From contig NC_012669.1 of assembly GCF_000023105.1 (NCBI RefSeq), positions 2,109,025 through 2,173,024 of the forward strand: DNA of 64,000 bases, in the 5' to 3' direction. The notes beneath the pieces are model-generated. The model had not been told where the DNA came from, did not search any database, and saw only the letters and a program-made list of their open reading frames with translations. This document shows positions 18,415 through 25,753 of the stretch, one piece after another; the first letter of the stretch is position 1; every line of letters starts with the position of its first letter. The position numbers and the translations under genes were made by a program. Origin of the DNA: Beutenbergia cavernae DSM 12333. GTDB taxonomy: Bacteria > Actinomycetota > Actinomycetes > Actinomycetales > Beutenbergiaceae.

Positions 18415-18554
18415 GGGTCCGTCAGAGCTCCTCGCGTGGTCGTCCAGGCTGGCCGCGCCCTATCTTGTCACCCGGCCGCGACGCTCACGAATCGCTGCCC
18501 AGTGAGCGGCGTCACGAAGCCGCCGATGCCGCTCCCGTCGGCGTCCTCGTTCCT

Positions 18555-18560
18555 TATGCT
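18555..18560 (+). promoter_or_regulatory. Leaderless -10 of the 106-aa protein gene
   Basis: TATGCT, 7 nt before ATG 18568. It overlaps an in-frame ATG at 18556, which is therefore unlikely to be used. Confidence 0.5.
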
Positions 18561-18567
18561 GAGTCGC

Positions 18568-18888
18568 ATGGGCCTCTTCTCGCGCACCTCGCGGCGCGCC
18601 TCGCGGTCGCCCCAGCGTGCGGAGACCCTCGCCCACTTCGCGGCGTTCGTCGCGGAGCGCGGCGGTGTGGAGGCGTACCTCGAGCCGGCGACGGCGTTCG
18701 AGCCCCACACGCTCGTGCTCATCGCCCGTTCGGGGGAGTTCACCCGACGGCGCGTTCCCGACGCACGTGCCGGGCGTGAGCTCGCCCGCGAGCTGGCGGT
18801 GCCGTTCTACGACGTGCAGCTCACGGGCTACCCCGCGCGCATGCGGGAGTGGACGGCCGCGCAACGTCGGAGCACCCCCGGGCCCTGA
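18568..18888 (+). CDS. Conserved hypothetical protein, 106 aa
   Basis: Not assigned to a characterised family. The N-terminus is basic (MGLFSRTSRRASRSPQRAE). An alpha/beta-looking body has AHFAAFVAERGGVEAYLEP, TLVLIARSGEFTRRRVPD, AVPFYDVQLTGYPARM, and there is a basic C-terminus. I recall similar proteins beside dihydrolipoamide dehydrogenase in other Micrococcales. Start ATG 18568 chosen from the -10 placement. It converges on the carbohydrate locus, which begins 28 nt later on the other strand, so it marks the left edge of the core region. A weak GC hairpin (18890-18912) sits in the gap. Confidence 0.72.
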   Translation: MGLFSRTSRRASRSPQRAETLAHFAAFVAERGGVEAYLEPATAFEPHTLVLIARSGEFTRRRVPDARAGRELARELAVPFYDVQLTGYPARMREWTAAQRRSTPGP

Positions 18889-18916
18889 GCGCCCCGGCGG
18901 GCCGCCCGGGCGTGCC

Positions 18917-20509
18917 TCATGCGGGTCCGGGCGTGACCGAGTTGCCGTGCTCGGCGATGTCCGCGCCGCCGCCGGTGCGCAGGACGTCGTACCCGCTCCA
19001 TCGCGTCCCGGCGATCACGCCGTGGTCGGTCGCGGCGTCGAGTGTGAGGGCCGCGTCCTGGCGGGTCGTGTGCGTGCCGCGGCTCCCGTGCACGCCGAAG
19101 TCGTCGACTCCGGTGAGCACGACTGGCTGGTCGACGTCGTCGAAGCTGCTCCCGGTCAGCCGGACGTCGGTAGCGCCCGTGATGTCCAGCCCGCGCGCGT
19201 ACGCCGCGACCTCCAGCGACGCGTGCACCCGGCGCGCCTTCGTGATCGCGACGGCGGTCGCGCCGCCGTCCCGGATCGTCGCGGAGATGCTGATGTCTTC
19301 CGCAGGGCCGCCGTCGACGCCGCTGATCCAGATGACCGGGTTCTGCGCCGGGTCCTCCGCCGGATCCGACGCGAACCCCTCGACGACGAGGTTGCGGATG
19401 TCGATGTTCGAGCACAGCACCGGCTCGGCGTAGTAGCCGCGGCTGCCCGGGATGTTCGCGTCGCTGATGAGCCTGCCCCACGAGTTCGACGTGAACATGA
19501 GGACCCGGTTCGTGGTCTGCCCCGTGGTGGAGCGGACGGTGACGTTCTCGAGCAGCGCGTCCTGAATCTGGGGCACGTGGATGATCCCGCGAGGAGGACG
19601 CACGTTGTCGCCGTTCTCAGCCGGCCGCGGGTCGCTCGCCGGGTCCACGATCTCGACGTCGCGCAGGACCAGCCCGCTGTACGGCTGGCCCTCCTGCTCG
19701 AAGTGCGCCCCCACCGGGTTCGGGGCCGGCCATACCTCGCCGTCGAGCTCCAGGGGCAGGAAGCGGCAACGCTCGATCGTGACGCTCCTCGTGGCGAGGG
19801 CGTCGTAGGAACCGGCGTCGTCCGGGTAGGAGACGGTCGTGGAGTGGCTGATGTCGAGCTGGATGGTCTCTGCCGTCGGCGCGATGTCCGGGACCACGTG
19901 GTAGCCGCGCCACGTGCAGCCGGTGAAGCTGATGTCGTCGCAGCCGCACAGGTCGAACGTGTGCCCGGCGCCGCCCTGGCACTCGACGAACTCGCAGTCC
20001 TCGACGCGGATGTCGGCGCAGTGGTGCAGCGCCATGGCGCAGATCGAGGCGCTCTCGCCCGCATCGCGGAACACGCCGCGGAACGTCAGACCGCGCATCG
20101 TCACGTTCGTGACCCCGGAACGGCGGCCCTGCCGCCCGTGCGAGAGGCCGACGAAGACGACGTACGAGCCCGTCCTCTCCCGTCGCACGATCGTGGCGTT
20201 CTCGCCCACGATGTCGACGTTGGACCGCAGCTCGACGACCTGCTCACCGGCCAGGAGGTACGTCCCGGGAGGAACGAGCACCGTGCCGCCGCTCGCTGCC
20301 AGCGAGTCGAGGCACGCCTGGAACGCGGCGGCGGCATGCTCGACGCCGGTCGGGTCCGCCCCGAAGTCGGTCACCGACGCGCTGGGCCGGGCCGGTGCCG
20401 CGGGTGCGGCGGCGCCTGGCAGCGCTGTCGTCGTGACGAGGGCGGCCGTGGCCACACCGGCGGCGGTGAGCACGGTGCGGCGGTCGAGGTGCAGGTCGTG
20501 CTGGGACAT
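18917..20509 (-). CDS. Tat-exported right-handed beta-helix protein (pectate-lyase-like), copy 1
   Basis: 530 aa. The Tat signal has DRRTVL followed by an Ala-rich hydrophobic stretch and a likely cleavage near residues 36-40 (GAAAPAAPA). The mature N-terminus, SVTDFGADPTGVEHAAAAFQ then GGTVLVPPGTYLL, is the entry cap typical of Pectate_lyase_3/GH28-like beta-helices. Repeated Asn/Val/Ile-rich coils fill the rest. Conserved between the two copies and so likely functional are GLSHGRQGRRSGV, MALHHCADIR, VECQGGAGHTFDL, ETIQLD, SYPDD and NPVGAH. Lyase or hydrolase activity on an extracellular polysaccharide is inferred from fold only. Last gene of the minus-strand arm; its Shine-Dalgarno site is weak. 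Confidence 0.85.
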   Translation of the reverse strand: MSQHDLHLDRRTVLTAAGVATAALVTTTALPGAAAPAAPARPSASVTDFGADPTGVEHAAAAFQACLDSLAASGGTVLVPPGTYLLAGEQVVELRSNVDIVGENATIVRRERTGSYVVFVGLSHGRQGRRSGVTNVTMRGLTFRGVFRDAGESASICAMALHHCADIRVEDCEFVECQGGAGHTFDLCGCDDISFTGCTWRGYHVVPDIAPTAETIQLDISHSTTVSYPDDAGSYDALATRSVTIERCRFLPLELDGEVWPAPNPVGAHFEQEGQPYSGLVLRDVEIVDPASDPRPAENGDNVRPPRGIIHVPQIQDALLENVTVRSTTGQTTNRVLMFTSNSWGRLISDANIPGSRGYYAEPVLCSNIDIRNLVVEGFASDPAEDPAQNPVIWISGVDGGPAEDISISATIRDGGATAVAITKARRVHASLEVAAYARGLDITGATDVRLTGSSFDDVDQPVVLTGVDDFGVHGSRGTHTTRQDAALTLDAATDHGVIAGTRWSGYDVLRTGGGADIAEHGNSVTPGPA

Positions 20510-20551
20510 CGGTGTCCGATCGTCGAGGGAGAGCGAGTGCTGGACGTGCGC

Positions 20552-22162
20552 TCAGGGCGTCGCGCGGTTCCCGCGCTCGATCACGTGGTGGCCGCCGCCG
20601 GTGGCGACGGCCTCGTAGCCCGACCACCGCGTGCCCGCGATCACACCGTGGTCGGTGAGGTCGTCCATGACGACGGCGACCGGCTGGGTCCCGGAGTGCG
20701 TCCCGACGACGCCGGCGATCGTGAAACGCTCGACGTCGGTGAGGACCACGGGGGTGCCGACGTCGTCGAAACGACCGCCGGCGACGTTCAGCCCGGAGCT
20801 GTCGGTGACGTCCACACCCCGGGCGGAACCGGTGATCTCGAGGGCGAGGCGTACGTTGCGCGCCTTCTCCACGAGGACGGCGGTGGTCACGTCGCCGTGG
20901 ATGCTCGCCTGGATGTCGATGTTCTCCGCCGGGCCCTCATCCACCCCGCTGACGACGATGATCGGGTTCTGCGCCGGGTCCTCACCCTCGACGGCGGTGA
21001 AACCCTCGACCACGAGGTTGCGGATCGTGACGTCCGCGCACCGCATGGGCTCGGGGTAGTAGCCCTTCGGCCCGGGCACGTCGTCGGCGGACGCGATGTG
21101 GCCGTACGACATCGAGGAGAGCATCACGACGCGGTTCGAGACGGCGCCCGTGGTGGAGCGCACCGTGACGTTCTCCAGGAGAACGTCACGGGCCTGCGGC
21201 ACGTGGATGACGCCGCGGACGGCCGCGTTGTCCTGGTTCTGGGCCGGCCTCGGGTCCGACACGGGGTCGACGACCTCGACGTCCCGCATGACGAGCCCGA
21301 CGTAGGCCTGCTCGTACGCGGAGTGGTGCGCGCCCACGGGGTTCGGCGCCGGGAAGCTGCGCGCGTGGTCCGCCGGGACGACGGCGCCGGGTTCCGCGTC
21401 GAGGTCGAGCGGGAGGAACCGGCAGCGCTCGATCGTCACGTGGTGGGTGGAGAGGGCGTCGTAGGAGCCGGGGTCGTCCGGGTAGGAGACGGCGGAGGAG
21501 TGGGACGCGTCGAGCTGGATGGTCTCGATCGTCGGGGCGTGCGTGGGCACCGAGTGGTAGCCGCGCCACGTGCAGTCGGTGAACGTGATGTCGTCGCAGC
21601 CGTTGAGGTCGAAGGTGTGCCCGGCGCCGCCCTGGCACTCGACGAACTCGCAGCCCTCGATCCGGATGTCGGCGCAGTGGTGCAGGGCCATCACGCAGAT
21701 CGTCGCCCGGGCGGTGAAGTCGCCGCGGAACCGCAGGCCCCGCATCGTCACGTTCACCACGCCCGAACGCCGGCCCTGGCGACCGTGGGACAGACCGGTG
21801 AACGCGGTGTAGCTGCCGGTGCGCTCGCGCCGCACGATGGTGGCGCCGGCGCCCTCGATCGTGAGGTTGGACCGGAGCTCAACGACCTGCTGCCCCGCGA
21901 GCAGGTACGTGCCCGGCGGGACGAGGACGGTGCCGCCGCTCGGAGGCAGGGAGTCGAGGCACGCCTGGAACGCGGCGCCGGCGTGCTCGACGCCTGTGGG
22001 GTCGGCGCCGAAGTCCGTGACCACCGCCGTGGGACCGGCACCCGCTGGGGCGGCAGCGGCAGCGGCCGGGGCCGCTGACGCGGCGAGCGCCGCCCCTGCC
22101 GTGCCTGCGCTGGCGAGCGCCAGTACCGTCCGTCGGTCGAGGTTCGTCTCGGGAAAGGCCAT
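20552..22162 (-). CDS. Tat-exported right-handed beta-helix protein (pectate-lyase-like), copy 2
   Basis: 536 aa, tandem paralogue of the downstream gene; by eye well over half of residues are identical in the first 250. It has the same architecture: Tat motif DRRTVL, Ala-rich signal, VTDFGADPTGVEHAGAAFQ, PPGTYLL, then stacked beta-helix coils. Differences cluster in loops, for example a short insert after DLDAE (EPGAVVPADHARS) and loss of three residues after FRGDF. The start ATG 22162 has CGGAG 9 nt upstream. It starts 27 nt after the FAD oxidoreductase stop (operonic). The two copies may cut different linkages or substituted forms of the same polymer (inference). Confidence 0.85.
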   Translation of the reverse strand: MAFPETNLDRRTVLALASAGTAGAALAASAAPAAAAAAPAGAGPTAVVTDFGADPTGVEHAGAAFQACLDSLPPSGGTVLVPPGTYLLAGQQVVELRSNLTIEGAGATIVRRERTGSYTAFTGLSHGRQGRRSGVVNVTMRGLRFRGDFTARATICVMALHHCADIRIEGCEFVECQGGAGHTFDLNGCDDITFTDCTWRGYHSVPTHAPTIETIQLDASHSSAVSYPDDPGSYDALSTHHVTIERCRFLPLDLDAEPGAVVPADHARSFPAPNPVGAHHSAYEQAYVGLVMRDVEVVDPVSDPRPAQNQDNAAVRGVIHVPQARDVLLENVTVRSTTGAVSNRVVMLSSMSYGHIASADDVPGPKGYYPEPMRCADVTIRNLVVEGFTAVEGEDPAQNPIIVVSGVDEGPAENIDIQASIHGDVTTAVLVEKARNVRLALEITGSARGVDVTDSSGLNVAGGRFDDVGTPVVLTDVERFTIAGVVGTHSGTQPVAVVMDDLTDHGVIAGTRWSGYEAVATGGGHHVIERGNRATP

Positions 22163-22189
22163 GGCGCGGTGCTCCGTCCGTCGTGGTGG

Positions 22190-23608
22190 TCAGGCGCCGC
22201 GACCGGCGGCTGCCCCGGCGGCCAGGGCGGGATCGAGGCGATCCCCCAGGTAGGCGCCCTGCTCGACGAGTCGCCGCTGCAGGCGGGTCACGTCGACGTC
22301 GTGCACGGTGGTGCCGTCCTGCCTCGCCCACGCCGCCGCGAGTCCGGCGGCCTCGCCCATCGCGAAGCACGGCGGCATCACACGGACGGCGGCGAGCGCC
22401 TCGTGCGTGGCGGAGAGGCAGCGACCGGAGACCAGGACGTTGTCCAGGTCCCGGGGGACGAGGCTGCGGAACGGGATCTCGTAGACGTTCGCGGTCGCCG
22501 GGATGCCGTCGTCGAACGGCCCGTCCCCGCTCACCGGGCTGTGGATGTCCACCGGGTACCCGGCGACGGCGACGACGTCGTCGAAGTGCCGGCCGGCGAT
22601 GAGGTCCTCGAGCGTGAGGGTGTACTCGCCGACGACGCGCCGCGTCTCGCGGACCCCGATGGTCGCCGCCGTGTCCAGCAGCTCCGCCCGCTCGAGCCCG
22701 GGTACGTCCGTCCGGAAGAACTCGAGCAGGGCGCGCACCTGCCCTCGGGCCTCGATCTCGGCTGCCGTCAGGTCGGCCGCGCTCGTGCCGTCGCGCCCGA
22801 GGACGCGCGTGGTGTTGATGCGCCACACCCCGGGCTCCGGCGTCCGGAAGAGCTGGATGCCGCGGCGCGGGATCGGGAACCGGCCCTCCGCACGCGCCCG
22901 CTCCACGATGCTCTGGAAGGGAAAGAGGTCCTCCGGGTGCGCGCGGGCATACTCCTCGACGGCGCGGTCGTCGACGTTCCGGACGCGGAAGAAGAGCGTC
23001 ATCGGCTGCACGGCGCCGTCGCCGTCCCGCCCGTACGCGACCTCAGCGCCGGCGCGTGCCGCGACGTCGCCGTCGCCCGTGCAGTCGACGACGACGTCGG
23101 CGGGCAGGTACCCGAGGCCGTCCTTGTTGGCGACGACGACCCCGCGGATCCGCCGACCGTCGGTGACGACGTCGGCGACGAACGTGTGCAGCAGGAGCTC
23201 GACGCCGGCCTCCTGCAGCATCTCGAGCGCCACCGCCTTGGCGGACTCCGGATCGAAGGGCGTCACGCGCTCGTGGCCGAACCCCATGAACCCGGCGAAG
23301 TCCGTGCCGCTGCGCACGCGGGACGGGTGGACCGCGCCGCCCTCGGCCTCCATGCGGCGCACGAACTCATCGAAGATGCCGCGCACGAGCTGGGTGCGCC
23401 CGTCGAGGGAGAACGACGTCATGCAGGGGCCGACGAGGCCCGCGGTGAGGTTGCCGCCCACGAATCCGAACCGCTCGACGACCCGGACCTGAGCGCCGTT
23501 GCGCGCGGCGGACAGCGCCGCCGACAGTCCCGAGGGTCCGGCTCCGACGACCAGGACGCCGGTCGGCGGGTAGGCGTTGAGCTGGTCGGCGAACTCCGGG
23601 CTGCGCAT
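22190..23608 (-). CDS. FAD-dependent oxidoreductase (FAD_oxidored family)
   Basis: 472 aa. The dinucleotide-binding motif VLVVGAGPSGLSAALSAARNG is at about 18-38 (GAGPSG 22-27), then VERFGFVGGNLTAG. A second FAD contact is ADVVVDCTGDGDVAARAGAE, and the C-terminal VSGRCLSATHEALAAVRVMPPCFAMGEAAG is typical of the family. Such proteins commonly sit in sugar or uronate catabolic clusters, where substrates are mostly undetermined. No signal peptide, so cytosolic. The start ATG 23608 has GAAGGAG 11 nt upstream. Lies between the phosphodiesterase gene (60-nt gap) and the beta-helix genes. Confidence 0.85.
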   Translation of the reverse strand: MRSPEFADQLNAYPPTGVLVVGAGPSGLSAALSAARNGAQVRVVERFGFVGGNLTAGLVGPCMTSFSLDGRTQLVRGIFDEFVRRMEAEGGAVHPSRVRSGTDFAGFMGFGHERVTPFDPESAKAVALEMLQEAGVELLLHTFVADVVTDGRRIRGVVVANKDGLGYLPADVVVDCTGDGDVAARAGAEVAYGRDGDGAVQPMTLFFRVRNVDDRAVEEYARAHPEDLFPFQSIVERARAEGRFPIPRRGIQLFRTPEPGVWRINTTRVLGRDGTSAADLTAAEIEARGQVRALLEFFRTDVPGLERAELLDTAATIGVRETRRVVGEYTLTLEDLIAGRHFDDVVAVAGYPVDIHSPVSGDGPFDDGIPATANVYEIPFRSLVPRDLDNVLVSGRCLSATHEALAAVRVMPPCFAMGEAAGLAAAWARQDGTTVHDVDVTRLQRRLVEQGAYLGDRLDPALAAGAAAGRGA

Positions 23609-23668
23609 GGGAACTCGTACTCCTTCGGGTGGGGTGGGCGTGTCGGGAGGGAGACGGGGGAGAGGCGA

Positions 23669-24532
23669 TCAGGGCGCGAGCAACGACGTGCCCTGGCACA
23701 GCCAGCGTTCGCTCGGCGTGACGCGGAGGTGGGCCCACGCGGTCGGAGCGATGTCGACGTTGGCGGCCTCCGTGGCCCAGGTGGCGGGCGAGCCGTCCAG
23801 GAGGCCCGCGACGACGAACGACTGACGCTCCTGCCAGCTCCCGCGGCCGTGGCCGCCTTCGTCGCGGTGCCCGTGGTCGGTGGTGAGCATCACGAGCCAG
23901 CTCTCGTCGTCGAACGTCGGCCGGGCGCGGATCGCCTGCACCATGCGGGCCAGCCGGGCATCCTGACGCGCGATCGCCTCCTCGTACCGGCTGCCGACGC
24001 CGTGGGCGTGCGCTGCCGAGTCCGTCTCACCGAGGTAGACGAACGAGAAGTCGTGCTCCTGCGTGCCCAGGCGCCGCTCGGCGTCGTCGGCAACGAGCAC
24101 GTCGGTGTCCGCGAAGCCGCCCGGGTAGGTGCGGCGGTCGAACCAGGTCATCGTGCGGACGCCGGGACCGAGCACAGGGCCCGGCCCGAAGTCGGTGCCG
24201 AAGATGAGGGCGGACGTCGCGGCGTACGTCGCGATGTCCGGTCGCGCGCAGAACGCGCGGGTCAGCATGTCCGGGTAGCGATGGAGAAGGTGGTACGTGT
24301 CATCGTTCCCGAGCACCTCGTGGCGGTCCGGCCACACCCCGGTGAGAATGGTGCTCCACCCCACAGCCGTCATGGTGGGAGCGATATCGACGTCCGGGAG
24401 AGTCGTCGTCCACCATCGGCCCCGCGAGGCGATCTCAGAGATTGCCTCCGGCGCCATTTGTCGAAGGGTGTCGTCACGCACCCCGTCCCATCCGACGACG
24501 AGCACCTTCGGTCGTTTGTCCAGTTCCGCCAC
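23669..24532 (-). CDS. Type I phosphodiesterase/nucleotide pyrophosphatase family protein
   Basis: 287 aa, alkaline-phosphatase superfamily (PF01663-like). Metal ligands and nucleophile are recognisable: Asp16 in VVGWDGVRDD, Thr55 in PTMTAVGWSTILTG, then LGETDSAAHAHG (Asp and His) and TTDHGHRDEGGHG (Asp-His pair and final His). No signal peptide, so it should act in the cytosol on an imported or internal phosphodiester or phosphomonoester. GTG 24532 is preferred because the protein then begins AELDKRPKVLVVGWDG; an in-frame ATG at 24583 would add 17 residues. First gene of the minus arm, divergent from the SorC gene. Its presence in a sugar-uptake locus is unusual. Confidence 0.82.
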   Translation of the reverse strand: MAELDKRPKVLVVGWDGVRDDTLRQMAPEAISEIASRGRWWTTTLPDVDIAPTMTAVGWSTILTGVWPDRHEVLGNDDTYHLLHRYPDMLTRAFCARPDIATYAATSALIFGTDFGPGPVLGPGVRTMTWFDRRTYPGGFADTDVLVADDAERRLGTQEHDFSFVYLGETDSAAHAHGVGSRYEEAIARQDARLARMVQAIRARPTFDDESWLVMLTTDHGHRDEGGHGRGSWQERQSFVVAGLLDGSPATWATEAANVDIAPTAWAHLRVTPSERWLCQGTSLLAP

Positions 24533-24586
24533 GGCGAACAGTCTGGTGGTGTTCCGATCCCTTCTGCAATACTCTCCCACCATCCC

Positions 24587-24598
24587 GCACGGATGTGC
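24587..24598. promoter_or_regulatory. GCAC-N4-GTGC inverted repeat, candidate SorC site 1
   Basis: GCAC-GGAT-GTGC in the 93-bp gap between the divergent phosphodiesterase and SorC genes. It shares GCAC/GTGC half-sites with the longer repeat before the solute-binding protein gene. Short, so tentative. Confidence 0.25.
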
Positions 24599-24625
24599 AG
24601 TGTCGCCGAAGTTGCAGGAGGAACC

Positions 24626-25633
24626 GTGCCGCACCGCGACGACAGCAAGGTCGAGGACGCCATCCACGCGTCGCAGCGCTACTACATCCAGGACGCGACG
24701 ATGGACGCCATCGCACAGGAGATGCGCGTCTCGCGGTCGACCGTCTCGCGGTTGATCAGCTTCGCCCGCGAGGCCGGCCTCGTCGAGATCCGCATCATGC
24801 CCCCGAGCGCCTACGCCGACGCGATCGAGCGCGAGCTGTCGGATCGGTACAGGGTCCGGGCGCACGTCGTGCACGTGCGCGACACCATGACACCCGTCGA
24901 ACGACACCAGCGGACCGCGTCGCACGCGACCCGGGTGCTGAACTCGATCTTCAACTCCGACATGGTCCTCGCGCTGGCGTGGGGGACGATGCTCCGGGAG
25001 ATCAGCGACGTGCTCATGGCGCGCATGGTGACCAACTGTCGCGTGGTCCTGCTCAACGGCGTGGGGAACTCGCGAGCGCTGGGGGAGCACTACTCCAGCG
25101 CGATCCTCACGGCGTTCGGGACCGCGTACAACGCCTACATCCGGCGCCTGCCGGTGCCCGTGTTCCTCGATCGCGAGGACACACGGGACATCCTGTTCGC
25201 GGAGCGGGCGGTGCGGGCGGTCGTCGACCTGCAGAAGGACGCCGACGTCGCACTCTTCAGCCTCGGGCACGTCGACAACGGCGTCCCCTCGTCGCCGTAC
25301 CGGGCCGGCTACTTCCTCGATCAGCAGGACTACCGGTCGCTCGAGGAGGACGGGGTGGTCGGGGACCTCGCCACGACGTTCTTCCGCGCCGACGGGACGT
25401 CCGAGGGGGTCCGCATGAACCGACGGACGAGCGGCCCTGACCTGGACCTCGTGAGGGCCATCCCGCACCGGATCTGCGCCGTGTCGGGCAACCACAAGAT
25501 CAGCGCGCTCCGCGGCGCCCTGCTCGGCGAGCTCGTCACCGACCTGGTGATCGACGAGACCACGGCCCGGGAGCTCCTGGGCGAGACGGCGCACGGAGCG
25601 GCGGTGGACGTCGTGGACGGTGCACGCACGTGA
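24626..25633 (+). CDS. SorC/DeoR-type sugar-responsive transcriptional regulator
   Basis: 335 aa. The N-terminal helix-turn-helix has ASQRYYIQDATMDAIAQEMR and VSRSTVSRLISFAREAGLV (about 15-52). The C-terminal SorC sugar-phosphate-sensing domain includes ALAWGTMLREISDVL, GDLATTFFRADG and ICAVSGNHKISALRGAL. The start is GTG 24626, directly after a strong AGGAGG (24616-24621). The in-frame ATG 24594 would place this site inside the gene. Divergent from the catabolic arm and 120 bp upstream of the transporter arm, so it is well placed to control both. The effector is probably a phosphorylated sugar derived from the imported substrate (inference). Confidence 0.88.
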   Translation: MPHRDDSKVEDAIHASQRYYIQDATMDAIAQEMRVSRSTVSRLISFAREAGLVEIRIMPPSAYADAIERELSDRYRVRAHVVHVRDTMTPVERHQRTASHATRVLNSIFNSDMVLALAWGTMLREISDVLMARMVTNCRVVLLNGVGNSRALGEHYSSAILTAFGTAYNAYIRRLPVPVFLDREDTRDILFAERAVRAVVDLQKDADVALFSLGHVDNGVPSSPYRAGYFLDQQDYRSLEEDGVVGDLATTFFRADGTSEGVRMNRRTSGPDLDLVRAIPHRICAVSGNHKISALRGALLGELVTDLVIDETTARELLGETAHGAAVDVVDGART

Positions 25634-25637
25634 ATCC

Positions 25638-25651
25638 TGCACGTCCGTGCA
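25638..25651. promoter_or_regulatory. TGCACG-TC-CGTGCA operator-like repeat, candidate SorC site 2
   Basis: Perfect 6-bp arms with a 2-bp spacer, 7 bp upstream of the -35 of the solute-binding-protein promoter. A further TGCACG half-site occurs at 25621-25626. Its position suits control by the adjacent SorC protein. Confidence 0.4.
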
Positions 25652-25657
25652 TGCCAC

Positions 25658-25687
25658 TTGAAAGATCTTCCACACCTCTCCTAGGGT
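25658..25687 (+). promoter_or_regulatory. Sigma-A-type promoter of the transporter operon
   Basis: -35 TTGAAA at 25658-25663, 18-bp spacer, -10 TAGGGT at 25682-25687. The start of transcription would be near 25694, leaving a leader of about 60 nt with AGAGGA (25741-25746) 7 nt before ATG 25754. It sits in a locally AT-richer stretch. This is the clearest -35/-10 pair in the window. Confidence 0.65.
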
Positions 25688-25753
25688 TCATCCCAGCCGC
25701 GCTGGCCGCAAGTGACGAGCTGAGATGCTTCGACGTTCAGAGAGGATCGTACG

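Noticed and set aside
15625-18567. N-terminal extension of the 106-aa protein
   Set aside because: Antisense to the E2 and lpdA genes; low-complexity Ala/Ser shadow of the E2 linkers.
22169-24625. Long plus-strand frame running into the SorC gene
   Set aside because: The part before 24626 is antisense to the FAD oxidoreductase and phosphodiesterase genes; only the SorC part has a ribosome-binding site and domains.
25681-25696. CTAGGG-N4-TCCCAG as a second copy of the LuxR-type operator
   Set aside because: Arms are imperfect and the left half is simply the -10 hexamer of the transporter promoter.
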